Of a stretch of DNA of 47,768 bases, positions 15,933 through 24,993 are shown one piece after another. The stretch's first letter is position 1, and each line of letters starts with the position of its first letter. This stretch comes from JAXHUH01 sp034211175 (lineage in GTDB: Bacteria > Actinomycetota > Acidimicrobiia > Acidimicrobiales > CAIXPF01), in the NCBI GenBank assembly GCA_034211175.1, contig JAXHUH010000254.1:1-47768 (forward strand), given 5' to 3'. A model generated the notes under the pieces. It ran no database searches. It had not been told where the DNA came from and saw nothing but the letters and a program-made list of their open reading frames with translations. A program made the position numbers and the translations under genes.

Positions 15933-16877
15933 ATGGTTGCCCACCTCCTCCTCGACACCACCGTCACCGGCGTCCCGTACGTCCTTCCGTTCCTCGGCGT
16001 GTTCGTCGGCTTCCGGCTGCTCGACCGGATCGACCTGACCATCGACGCCAGCTTCGTGCTCGGCGCCGCGGTGACCGCCGTCGCGTTGGGCGCAGACGTG
16101 TCGCCCTGGGTCGCACTGGTCGCCGCCGCGGCAGCGGGCGCGGCCGCCGGCCTCGTGACCACCGCGCTCCACCTGCTGCTGCGGGTCCCGGTGCTTCTGG
16201 CCGGCATCGTGATGTGGATCGGCCTGTACAGCATCAACCTGCGCGTGATGGGGCGACCGACGCTCGCCGTCGCGTCGATCACCACGATCTATGCGCCGCT
16301 CGACGGGCTCGGCCGCTCGGCGCGCGACCTGTGGGCGGTCGGGATCCTCACGTCGATCGTCGCCGCCGTCGTCGTGGCGGTTGCCGCCTACCTGCGCTCC
16401 GAGTCAGGCCTCGCACTGCGGGCGACCGGCGTGAACACGATGATGGCCCGGAGCCAGGGGGTGGATGACCGCCTCGTCGTCCTCATCGGGTTGGCGGCGG
16501 CCAACTCGCTCGCGGCGCTCGGTGGTGCGCTCGTCGCGCAGGGGCAGGGCTTCGCCGAGGTCAACATGGGCACCGGCGTGGTCATCGCAGGGGTGGCCGC
16601 CGTGCTGATCGGCGAGCTGCTCGTCCGCCCGGCGCCCTCGGCGATCGTCGGGGCCCTGGCCGCGGTCGTGGTCGGCACCTTGGCGTACCGGTTCGTCCTG
16701 CTGGTCGCCCTCCGCATCGGCCTTCCCGCGTCCGATCTCCGTCTCGTGACCGCGGTGACGTTGGGCCTCACGTTGGCGGCGCGCCGCGCCCGCGGGCGGG
16801 TCCGCACCGGCGTCGCGCGGTCGCGCACCCCACGCGCCGTCCCGGGGCCGAAGGAGGTCGACGATGCTCGAGCTTGA
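15933..16877 (+). CDS. ABC transporter permease, branched-chain (BPD_transp_2) type
   Basis: 314 aa from ATG 15933 with RBS GAAGGAG. About eight hydrophobic segments are visible, e.g. VLPFLGVFVGF, VALVAAAAAGAAAGLVTTAL, VLLAGIVMWIGLYSI, DLWAVGILTSIVAAVVVAVA. The motif LALRATGVNTMMARSQGV is the cytosolic coupling loop of LivH/TrpY-like permeases. A basic tail follows the last helix. The reading frame overlaps the ATPase start by 14 bases. It forms the membrane pore of the PF04392-type importer. Confidence 0.92.
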   Translation: MVAHLLLDTTVTGVPYVLPFLGVFVGFRLLDRIDLTIDASFVLGAAVTAVALGADVSPWVALVAAAAAGAAAGLVTTALHLLLRVPVLLAGIVMWIGLYSINLRVMGRPTLAVASITTIYAPLDGLGRSARDLWAVGILTSIVAAVVVAVAAYLRSESGLALRATGVNTMMARSQGVDDRLVVLIGLAAANSLAALGGALVAQGQGFAEVNMGTGVVIAGVAAVLIGELLVRPAPSAIVGALAAVVVGTLAYRFVLLVALRIGLPASDLRLVTAVTLGLTLAARRARGRVRTGVARSRTPRAVPGPKEVDDARA

Positions 16878-17655
16878 CCAGGTCTCGGTCACCTACCACC
16901 CGGGCACGCCCGGCGAGGTCCGTGCTCTGCGCGACGTGTGCCTGCGTGCGCCCTCCGGCCAGTTCGTCACCGTCGTCGGCGCCAACGGCTCGGGCAAGAG
17001 CACCCTCGTCGGCGTGCTCGCAGGTGCCGTCGCCCCCTGTGCGGGCCGGGTGCGGATCGATGGCGCGGACGTCACCGGGGAGGCGGTGCACCGGCGTGCC
17101 GCTCGGGTCGCCCGCGTGTTCGACGACCCCCGCGCCGGTTCGGCGCCGGAGCTCAGCGTCGAGGAGAACCTGGCGCTGGCGATGGCCCGCGGCCGCCGGC
17201 GCGGGGTGCGGCGGGCGGTCACCGACCGGCGTCGCCACCGGATGCGCGACGCGCTCGCCGTGTTGGGCCTCGGCCTCGAGGACCGGCTCGACCAGCCGGT
17301 CGGGCTCCTGTCCGCCGGCCAGAGGCAGAGCCTCACGATGGTGATGGCGACGCTGCGCCACCCGTCGGTCCTCCTCCTCGACGAGCACCTCGCCGCACTC
17401 GACCCGGCGACCGCTCGGCGCGTCCTCTTGCTGACGACGGACCTGGCCCGCGAAGCGGGGTCGACGACGGTGATGGTGACCCACGACATGCACGCTGCGC
17501 TGACGACGGGCGACCGCCTGGTGGTTGTGCGTGCCGGCCGGATCGGTGCCGACCTGTCGGGCTCCGAGCTGGCGCGACTCGACGCCGCGACGCTGACGGA
17601 GCTGCTGCACGATCCGGGCCCCGGCCCGACCGAACGCCGCCGGGTCGCCAGCTAG
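16864..17655 (+). CDS. ABC transporter ATP-binding protein (TrpZ-like)
   Basis: 263 aa from ATG 16864 (RBS GAAGGAGG, 16850-16857). Walker A GANGSGKST, signature LSAGQRQ, Walker B LLLDEH followed by LAALDP, switch VTHDMHAAL. Histidine after the catalytic Glu (DEH in place of DEP) is a known feature of the TrpZ-like subfamily and supports pairing with the PF04392 binding protein. The segment around MARGRRRGVRRAVTDRRRH is unusually Arg-rich. Last gene of the importer operon. Confidence 0.93.
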   Translation: MLELDQVSVTYHPGTPGEVRALRDVCLRAPSGQFVTVVGANGSGKSTLVGVLAGAVAPCAGRVRIDGADVTGEAVHRRAARVARVFDDPRAGSAPELSVEENLALAMARGRRRGVRRAVTDRRRHRMRDALAVLGLGLEDRLDQPVGLLSAGQRQSLTMVMATLRHPSVLLLDEHLAALDPATARRVLLLTTDLAREAGSTTVMVTHDMHAALTTGDRLVVVRAGRIGADLSGSELARLDAATLTELLHDPGPGPTERRRVAS

Positions 17656-17846
17656 CCCCAATTCATATCGCTACGTTTGGCCTGGTCAGGACGTTGTCGG
17701 CCCGCCACGGCAGATGCTGCACCTGTGCAGGTCACCGGTGGTCTTCGGGGTGCCCATGAACAATCAGGGCGAGCGACCCATGCCCACCATCTCGCTCCGG
17801 CGGCCACCCCGGGCACCACGCGCCCGCCGTGGACGCCGGGTCGGGG

Positions 17847-20521
17847 TCATCGCGAGATCGTCCACCCGGTCGGGCGTTCGGGACGATACGCGCAGTAGGT
17901 CCCCGTCCGGACCGACGCCTCGAGGTGGCGGCCGAGCGTCGGGTGCAGGTCCCCGACCTGGGAGATCGCCTTGCGGATCCGGCGCGTCACCGCCGAGCGG
18001 GCGCGCTCGGTCGTGGCGCCGCTCCGGCGGGTCCGCCGGCCGATGCCGACCGACGCGGCGAGGTGCTCGACCAGCGTGTCCAGCTCGGTCGTGATCATCT
18101 CGACGCGGCCGAGGTCGTGGTCGTTCTCCGCGTCGACCAGGTCCGACTGGAGCTCGCGGACGCGGTCCTCGTACCGGCGGCGGGCCGCGGCGTCGATCAG
18201 CTCGCCGGTGTCGGACGACGTGACGGCGGCTCCCATCAGGTCGATGGCAGCGATCTCGGTGTCGGGCGCTGCGAGGAGCTGGGCAAGGTCGTCCAGCCCC
18301 TTCGCATGCCGGACGATGATCGTGTTCGCGTCGAAGGTGACCTCCCAGTGCTCGCCCCGTAGCTCCCACCGGTTGGCGGGCGCGACGTCGGGATCCGTCC
18401 TCGGCACCGATCGCGGTGCCCGGTCGTTCCCCGGGACCGCGGCGTCGGCGGTCGCGGCTGCGGGGACGCCGGCCGCGATGTCGGCGAGGACACGGTCGGT
18501 GAGCGCGAGCGCGCCGGCCAGGTCGGGCGGATGTGACGGTGTGGCCTCCGGTTCGGGGAGCCAGCCGGCCGAGCTGTCGACCAGCTGGACCGCCGGGCTC
18601 GCTGCGACGGCCCGGGCCAGCTCGCGCCAGTCGTCGCGTCCCGCTCGGTGCGCGATCACCGCGGCGGCCTCGAGCAGCGCCCCGGCGGGGGCGAGGCTGC
18701 CGGAGCGCGTCATCTCCCCGATGCTCTCGACAGCTCCGACGCCGCGCCGGGCAGGTCGCCCGTCAACGCGAGACCGATGGCGGACGTGCGCCCGAACCCG
18801 ACGGCGGCGGCCGAGTACGACGTGCGCGTCGCCAGCTCCCGACCGGTCCGCGCGAGCTCCACCGCGGCCGCCGGGTCGGTCCGGAGCAGGGCGTCGGCCT
18901 CGACCGTGAGCACCAGCACCTCGGCGATCGGCCCGTCCGCGGCCAGCTCCCGGACCCTGCTGCAGATCGCCAACGCACCGTCGACGTCGCCGACCGACGT
19001 CGACAACGCGGCCCGGAGCAGCTCGGCGTCGACGACCAGGGCCGTCAGCCCGCGGTGGCGCGCCGCGTCGGCCGCATCCGACAGTGATGCGAGCGCGTCG
19101 TCGACTCGACCCTGCTCGCGACGGACCTGGCCCCGGACACGCCGGAGCAGCACCGGCGCGAACGCTGCGGTGTCTGCGCCCGGCAGCGCCCGCTCGACGA
19201 GCGCGTCGGCGTCGTCGAGCTCCCGGCGGATCCACAGGCAGGTCGCCACCGTGGCCGCCGCGTCCGCCCAGCGGGGATGGTCGGTCGTCGGCCAGCGGTC
19301 GAGCACCCGACGGCCGACCGCCAGGACCTCGTCGGTGCGGGACTGGTGGCCCCACAGCACGGTCAGCAGCTCGAACGCACGGTCCGGCGAGTCGTCGTGC
19401 TCGACGGCCCAGCGGAGAGCGTGGAGGAAACCGTCGAGGAGCGCCGTGATCGCGGCGAACGTCTCGGCGGTCCAACCGCGCTCGGTGTGGGCCGCGAGGT
19501 TCCGCGCCTGCGCCACCATGTGGTCGACCAGCCGCTCGGTGGTGACGTCCAGCTCGCCGGCGCTGACGAGGTGATCGAGCGCGCAGGCCCGGACCGCGTG
19601 GAGCTGGTGGTACCAGGTGGCGCCATCGGCCCCGCGTGTCGCGACCGCCAGCGACGTCCCGACCAGGCGATCGAGCCGGTCGAGCGTGTCGTCGAACGGG
19701 CCGTCGTCGGCGACGGTGTGGGCCATCGCGGCGGAGAACCTCCCCGGGTGGACCCCGAGCCGGTCGAAGAGCCGGCGCTCGTGCGGGTCGAGGAGGTGGT
19801 ACGACCACTCGACCGTGTCGCGCACGCTGCGTTGCCGTTCGTCGCGCCGGAAGCCGCCCTGGCCGATCGTGTCGAGCCGGTCGCCGAGCCGTTCGAGCAG
19901 CTCCGCGACCGACATCGACCGGGTGCGGGTGGCGACGATCTCGATCGCCAGCGGGATGCCGTCGACGCGTCGGCAGAGCTCGCACACGGCGGCCAGGTCG
20001 TCGTCGGCGATCGGCGCACCGGCGCGGGCTGCGACCGCGGCGAACAGCTCGACGGCCGGGGCGTGGGCGTCGACGAGCTCGCGGGCGGGGACGCCGAGCG
20101 GCGCGATCGGGACGACGAACTCGTCTCGCAGACCGAGCGGAACCCGGCTCGTCGCACAGACCGTGAGACCGCGCAGGACCGTGCGCAGCTCCGTGATCGC
20201 CGCTGCGGCGGCGTCGAGCACGTGCTCGCAGTTGTCCACGACGACCAGCGCCTCGTCGGGGAACGTGCTCGCGTCGATCGAGCCGAACCACTGCTGGCCC
20301 ATGGCGGCGGCGACGGCGGGTTCGACTCCCGACGGCTCCTCCACGCCGGCGAGGTCGACGAAGACGACGCGCCGGTCGGTGTGCGACGAGGCGAGCTCGA
20401 CGGCGAGCGTCGTCTTCCCGACGCCGCCCGGGCCGGTCAGCGTCACGAGCTGGCCGCGGTCGAGCAGGGCCGTCAGCTCGACGAGCTCGACCTCCCGCCC
20501 GACCAGGACCTCCCGACGCAT
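17847..20521 (-). pseudogene. NB-ARC/TPR signal-transduction ATPase, interrupted by one frameshift
   Basis: The first frame (20521 to 18710, 603 aa) begins directly with the ATPase: Walker A LTGPGGVGKTTL, Walker B ALVVVDNCEHVLD, CATSRVPLGLRDE, GIPLAIEIVATR; a winged-helix region (ERRLFDRLGVHPGRF) and TPR-like helices follow. It ends abnormally in ELSRASGR-stop. The adjacent frame continues ESIGEMTRSGSLAPAGALLE down to 17847, including the conserved actinobacterial C-terminal domain of such regulators (TIIVRHAKGLDDLAQLLAAP... PTLGRHLEASVRTGTYCAY). One missing G between minus-strand TCG and AGAGC (plus 18728/18729) restores an 891-aa protein ending with that domain. It has no DNA-binding domain, so it probably acts through a partner. 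Either a recent pseudogene or a sequencing indel. Confidence 0.85.
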
Positions 20522-20658
20522 GGCGACGATGTTCGCACGTCCGTCGGCAAGGGGACTGGGACGTTCGCGGCCCCTCCGCGTGCCGGTCCGGCCGGCCGTC
20601 CGTCGCGACGGGTGAGGAGTGAGGCCACCAGCTGCGCGGATATGCGCGTCGCGAGCGG

Positions 20659-20686
20659 TTGTGACATCTGGTTCGCTGCCTACGCT
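20659..20686 (+). promoter_or_regulatory. Candidate promoter of the first small paralog
   Basis: TTGTGA (20659-20664), a 16-base spacer, TACGCT (20681-20686); the GTG start is 59 bases downstream. The arrangement matches that before the second small paralog (27000-27027): same spacer and similar -10. Confidence 0.5.
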
Positions 20687-20744
20687 GAGCCGACGCGGGC
20701 AGTTTCCCTGGCCACGGGCGCATCAGCGTCCGGAGGAGGCTGCT

Positions 20745-21176
20745 GTGACCGTGACGAAGCTTGCTGCGGTGGCGACGACCCGGTCGTCGGCGCCCCGGGA
20801 GCTGCGCCTGTCCATCGACGGGTTCCCGGGGCCGAGCTACCTGATAGAGCTGTGCGGTGACACCCTGATCTGGGCACACGCGGACGGCGACCACGTCGAC
20901 GACGAGCCCATCTGCCTGCTCCCCGGCGAGCGCTGGACGAGCTTCGCCGCGACCCTCGACGAGCTCGGCGTGTGGGACTGGGCGCCGTCCTACACGGCAG
21001 CGCACGACCCGGCCGCCGAGCCCGGCGGCGAGGTCGTGGACGGCGTGAGCTGGCGGGTCCACATCAGCTGGGACGGCCGCACCGTCCTCGCCTCGGGCAT
21101 CGACACGTTCCCCCCGTCGTGGGACGCCTTCTGCGAGTCCGTCGAGCGCCTCCTCGGCGGCCTCTCCTTCCGCTGA
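20745..21176 (+). CDS. Small conserved protein, paralog 1 of a duplicated two-gene module
   Basis: 143 aa from GTG 20745 (RBS GGAGGAGG 20732-20739; a second GTG at 20751 is possible). Soluble, acidic, Trp-rich, no signal peptide. It aligns over nearly its whole length with the protein at 27157: shared blocks are EL-LS, Y--EL-GD-L-W, PI-L-PG--W--F, LDE-GVW-W--SY-A, WRVH--W, SG, PP-W--F and LL-GL-F. This one has a longer loop before WRVH (DPAAEPGGEVVDGVS). The invariant Trp/Tyr pattern suggests a compact beta-rich fold with a conserved surface. Its 3' end faces, 71 bases away, the end of the propeller-membrane gene A. Family not recognised. Confidence 0.85.
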   Translation: MTVTKLAAVATTRSSAPRELRLSIDGFPGPSYLIELCGDTLIWAHADGDHVDDEPICLLPGERWTSFAATLDELGVWDWAPSYTAAHDPAAEPGGEVVDGVSWRVHISWDGRTVLASGIDTFPPSWDAFCESVERLLGGLSFR

Positions 21177-21247
21177 CCCGCACGCGCCTGCCGGGCGACG
21201 CCGGTCGGGTGCGTCCGCCTGAGCACCAGCGCTCGCCGCAGTCCGAG

Positions 21248-22912
21248 CTATCGGGCGTCGCTGCCGCAATCCTCCGCTGGAGCGGGCAGGGCTTCGCGGC
21301 GCTCAAGGGCGTCGTCGAGGACGAGGACCTCGGACGGGCCGGACGGCGGGCCCGTGGCGATCGCCAGGTCGCCGTCCGCCTCGAGTGCGAGGCCAACGAT
21401 GGGTGCGGGCGCTCGATCGGGTACGTACCGCATCGTTCCCGCACGGTCGACGTGGACGAGCGTCCTCGGATCAGCGTCCGGTCGAGGGCTCACCGCGAGC
21501 CACCATCCGCCGTCGCCGTCACTCTCGATCGGCCCGTCCCACGACGCCTCGAACCAACTCCGGGTCGCAACGCTCGTGAACCCGCAGGACAGGTCGTCCG
21601 ATCCGGCCAGAACGATCTCCTCGCCGGTCCCCTCCACTCGGACGAGCTGCGCGCCGCCATCCCCACCGTCGAGCCGTACGAATGCGCCGTCGACAGGTAT
21701 CGTCCACGGATCGATCTCCGGCCAGTCGAGGCCGACGTCAGGGAGATCTCGGGGCCGGCGGACACCTGGCTCGTCCGGCTGATCGTGCGGGTCGAGAAGG
21801 CGTGCTCCTTCGCCTCTCGCGGGAAAGACGAGCAGGCTGCCGTCGGGACCGACGCGACCGAGCTCGTCGCCGGCGTAGCCGAGCGAGACGAGCCCGATCG
21901 CGGAATCCTCTCGTACCAGGGTGACCGCACCCGGGGAACGGACCAGCACGTGGTCTCCGTCGGCCGCGAGCACCTCGCCGCCGCTGCCGTCGACGAGGAC
22001 GACGACGCGTCCGTGATCGTCGACCGTGAGCAACGTCGACTCGTCCGCGACGACCGCCCACGCTCCGTCGAAGGTGGTCAACGTCCGCGGGTCACCCGCG
22101 ATCGGGCCGGTTTGGCCGGTGCGGGCGGCGTGAGGATGGCCGAGCCGCGCGGCGACGCGGAACGTCGCCGCGCGCTCGGTACTCGGCCCCTCGAGCCCGT
22201 GAGCCGTCGCCCACTGCATACCGAAGAGCGCCAACGTGAGCGTCAACGCACCGGCCGCCGGGCGGCGCCATCTGAGCGGCTTGTCGTCGGTGAGGACGGC
22301 GCTCGCCGAGGCGATCAGGCCGAGCCCTCCGGTCATGAGTGCACCGAATGCCGGCGTCGCATGCCAGGTGAACATGGTCGCCGCCGCCAGCGCGACCAGG
22401 CCGGCCCCGGTGATGATCGCCGCCGACCGGGCCTCCGCTGCGAAGGTACGTCGCGGCCAGCGATGCGCGGACTCGCGCCACGCAGCGGCGAGTGCCAGGG
22501 CGAGCGTGGCGAGCGCCAACAGCGCGAGCAACGCTGCCGAGGCCGTTCCGACCATCTCGACGCCGCGCCAGGTCTCCGGCGTTCGCGTGAACGACGTCGG
22601 TCGGGACGACCAGTACTCGACGACCATCGTCTGGGCGTTCAGCCGCCACCAGGGCAGCCACAGGCAGGCCACGCCACCGATCGTGACCAGGGCAGGTGCC
22701 CAGCGCCGTCTATTCGCGCCGCTCTCGCGGATCCGCCGTCGGCGGTCATGTCGGTGCGCGACGGCCTCGGGCGAGAGCGGCGACGGCAACGAGCCGGGCC
22801 CGGCCCGGCGGGCGGGACTCCCGCCGTACCCGTTCCATGCCGCGTCAGAGGGGTCCGACCTCGGCCCACTCGTCGACGGACGGGAGGAATCGGCGGCTGT
22901 CACGGCGCGCAT
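21248..22912 (-). CDS. Polytopic membrane protein with extracytoplasmic propeller-like domain, member A
   Basis: 554 aa from ATG 22912; an alternative GTG at 22903 gives the usual GTGA overlap with gene B. A basic N-terminal stretch (about 60 residues) precedes a first helix ending VACLWLPWWR, an outer loop with TWRGVEMVG, and about four more helices. The C-terminal half (about 250 onward) is extracytoplasmic and made of short beta-repeats with GG-W, VDDHGRVVVLVDG and VGPDGSLLVF blocks, like a propeller. Family-defining features shared with B, C and D: CGFTSVATRSW, DGDGGWWLAVS, HVDRAGTM, a D-G-D-L strand, and a C-terminal Cys after LPAP (here EDCGSDAR). The two conserved cysteines could form a disulfide. 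Function unknown; perhaps a surface sensor. Confidence 0.85.
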   Translation of the reverse strand: MRAVTAADSSRPSTSGPRSDPSDAAWNGYGGSPARRAGPGSLPSPLSPEAVAHRHDRRRRIRESGANRRRWAPALVTIGGVACLWLPWWRLNAQTMVVEYWSSRPTSFTRTPETWRGVEMVGTASAALLALLALATLALALAAAWRESAHRWPRRTFAAEARSAAIITGAGLVALAAATMFTWHATPAFGALMTGGLGLIASASAVLTDDKPLRWRRPAAGALTLTLALFGMQWATAHGLEGPSTERAATFRVAARLGHPHAARTGQTGPIAGDPRTLTTFDGAWAVVADESTLLTVDDHGRVVVLVDGSGGEVLAADGDHVLVRSPGAVTLVREDSAIGLVSLGYAGDELGRVGPDGSLLVFPARGEGARLLDPHDQPDEPGVRRPRDLPDVGLDWPEIDPWTIPVDGAFVRLDGGDGGAQLVRVEGTGEEIVLAGSDDLSCGFTSVATRSWFEASWDGPIESDGDGGWWLAVSPRPDADPRTLVHVDRAGTMRYVPDRAPAPIVGLALEADGDLAIATGPPSGPSEVLVLDDALERREALPAPAEDCGSDAR

Positions 22913-24993
22913 CTCGCATCCGGGGCGGGGAGTAGTTCGAGGTGGGTGGTGGGGTCGTTGACGACGAAGACGCCAGGGCGGGTGTGGCCTGCGGTGAGGA
23001 CCAGGTCCCCGTCGTTCTCGACGACCATTGCGTCGACCGGGCCGGGCGACGTTCCGGGGAGGCGGCGCATGGTGCCGGAGGTGTCGACGTGGACGATGAC
23101 GTAGACGTTCGAGCCCGTCTCGCTCATCGCAGCGATCCACCAGCCGCCTGCGCCGTCGCTGACGAACGGGTTGAGGAACCACTCGTGGAAGCGGACCCAG
23201 CTCGCCGAGGCCTGCGCGGTGAGACCGCAGGATCGCGCCGCGCCACCAGCGATCACGGTCTCGCTGCCGCGGCCGTCGCCGCGGACCAGGGCGCCTGATG
23301 CGACGCGCACGTAGCCGTCGCCGTCGGGGACGATCCTGTCGATGTGGACGTTCGGGTCCACCACGATCGACGGCAGGTCCTCGAACCACCACACGCCATC
23401 GGCGAGCTCGGCGAGCGCACCGGGATCGAGCATCCGCGCCTGACCTTCGGGCTTCTCCCGGTCGGCGATGATCAGTCGGCCGTCAGCACCCGAGCGGCTG
23501 ATGTCGTCGCGGCGAGGGACGTGCACCTCCGTGTCGTCGCCCCCGACACGCCGGAGATCGAACGAGCTGCGGAACCGGAGGAGGATGTCATCCGGCCCTC
23601 CCGCGGCGATGCTCGTCGTGGCGTCGGCGAGCACGAGCGCACGACCCTCGGGGTCGGCGGTGATCACCCGGCGGCCACTGCTCGCGAGCAGCGCCCACTC
23701 GCCGCCGAACGTCGTGAGTGCGCTCGGATGTGCGACGAGGGGGCCGGGCTCGCCGGTGCGCGATGTCGGCCCGACCGTGTCGAGCTCGGCGGCAACTGCG
23801 TACAGCTCCCCGGTCCTGGACGCCGGTCGTTCGGTCGTCGGCACCCACGCGATCATCCCGACCACCGCGACGAGCACAACGGCGGGGGCTAGGGCAAGGA
23901 ACGCGCCGCGCCGGCGAGCGGCCAACGGTACGGCGACGAGTGCGAGACCGAGGACGACGGCGAGGGCCGTCTCCGGGGTGGGCGCGGCTCGCCGGTCGAT
24001 CGTGGTCACGACCACCGCGGCGAGCAGGGCCACTCCGGTACCCGTCGTGGCCAGGCGGCCGGCGACGTCGCACACGTCGCGCCAGCGTCGTCCGCCCGGC
24101 CCACGCAACGTCGCCACGATCGGCAGGACGGCGGCGGCGCCGGCGAGGACGACCAGGAAACGGAGCGCGGCCGGCCCGACGAGCTCGGCACCGGTCCATG
24201 CCGCTCGGAGAAGGAGCAGCGACTCGTCGACGACCCTCCGTTCACCGGCGACCAGGGTCTCGACCGGCGACCGCCACCACGGCAGCCACAGGCTGGCGAG
24301 CCCGATTCCTGTGAGCGCAGTGCGCAGCGGGGCGATCAGATCGGCCTGATCCGGTTCGAGGTCGACCGGCGCCGGCGCCTCGGGCGCGGGGCCGGGCTTC
24401 CAACGGCTGCTCCAGAACGTGCAGAGGGCCAGGGGCATCGCCGCCAGCGCAGCGGCCAGGGCGACGTCGCGGCCGCCGAGCAGCTCGACGTGCAGCTGCT
24501 CGGCCGGGCCGCGGAGCCCGAGCGCGGCGATCGCGCCGGCGACCGCGGCGAGGAGCGGACCCTTCGTGTGCCGTCGTAGGCGGTCATCGGAACGTTCGGC
24601 ACGGGCACGTGCATCGACGATCAGCGAACGGGCGACCCACGCGACGATCGCGACCACGGCCAACGAGGCCGCCGGACCGAGCACGTCCGCGCCGGTCTCG
24701 ACCTCGCCGAGGATCCGACCCGTGTTCTCGGAGCGGACCCGCTGCCACGGGAGCACGAGGCTCGCGAGCGCCGCGGCGGCAGCGGCGGCCCAACCGTGGG
24801 CCTCGAGGCGCAGGGCGATCGCCCGGCGTCGCCGGCGACGGACCACGGACCGGTCGTGACGGTACCGCTCCAACCGCGCGTCCATCGGCTTCGGGTAGAG
24901 CTCGCGCGCCCGTTGTTCGTAGTAGGACGTGAGCCCGACGTCGAAGACCGTCCCCGTCGCCCGGTTGCGGCCGGTCGCAGGGTCGTAGGTCAT
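22900..24993 (-). CDS. Polytopic membrane protein with propeller-like domain, member B (membrane block duplicated)
   Basis: 697 aa from ATG 24993, overlapping the stop of C by 4 bp (ATGA). The membrane half seems to contain the family block twice: first a degenerate copy (ALASLVLPWQR ... ETGADVLGPAA), then a full one (GLASLWLPWWR ... AAWTGAELVGPAA), about ten helices in all. The extracytoplasmic domain follows, with LTTFGGEWALLASSGR, ADPEGRALVLAD, the diagnostic CGLTAQASASW, DGAGGWWIAAMS, VHVDTSGTMRRLPG and NDGDLVL, and ends THLELLPAPDARCAP. Middle gene of the C-B-A operon. It is the longest membrane block of the four paralogs. Confidence 0.85.
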   Translation of the reverse strand: MTYDPATGRNRATGTVFDVGLTSYYEQRARELYPKPMDARLERYRHDRSVVRRRRRRAIALRLEAHGWAAAAAAALASLVLPWQRVRSENTGRILGEVETGADVLGPAASLAVVAIVAWVARSLIVDARARAERSDDRLRRHTKGPLLAAVAGAIAALGLRGPAEQLHVELLGGRDVALAAALAAMPLALCTFWSSRWKPGPAPEAPAPVDLEPDQADLIAPLRTALTGIGLASLWLPWWRSPVETLVAGERRVVDESLLLLRAAWTGAELVGPAALRFLVVLAGAAAVLPIVATLRGPGGRRWRDVCDVAGRLATTGTGVALLAAVVVTTIDRRAAPTPETALAVVLGLALVAVPLAARRRGAFLALAPAVVLVAVVGMIAWVPTTERPASRTGELYAVAAELDTVGPTSRTGEPGPLVAHPSALTTFGGEWALLASSGRRVITADPEGRALVLADATTSIAAGGPDDILLRFRSSFDLRRVGGDDTEVHVPRRDDISRSGADGRLIIADREKPEGQARMLDPGALAELADGVWWFEDLPSIVVDPNVHIDRIVPDGDGYVRVASGALVRGDGRGSETVIAGGAARSCGLTAQASASWVRFHEWFLNPFVSDGAGGWWIAAMSETGSNVYVIVHVDTSGTMRRLPGTSPGPVDAMVVENDGDLVLTAGHTRPGVFVVNDPTTHLELLPAPDARCAP

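Noticed and set aside
17656..17846. Small plus-strand ORF beginning near 17757 (MNNQGERPMPT...)
   Set aside because: No RBS, Arg/Pro-rich low-complexity product running into the antisense of the NB-ARC gene.
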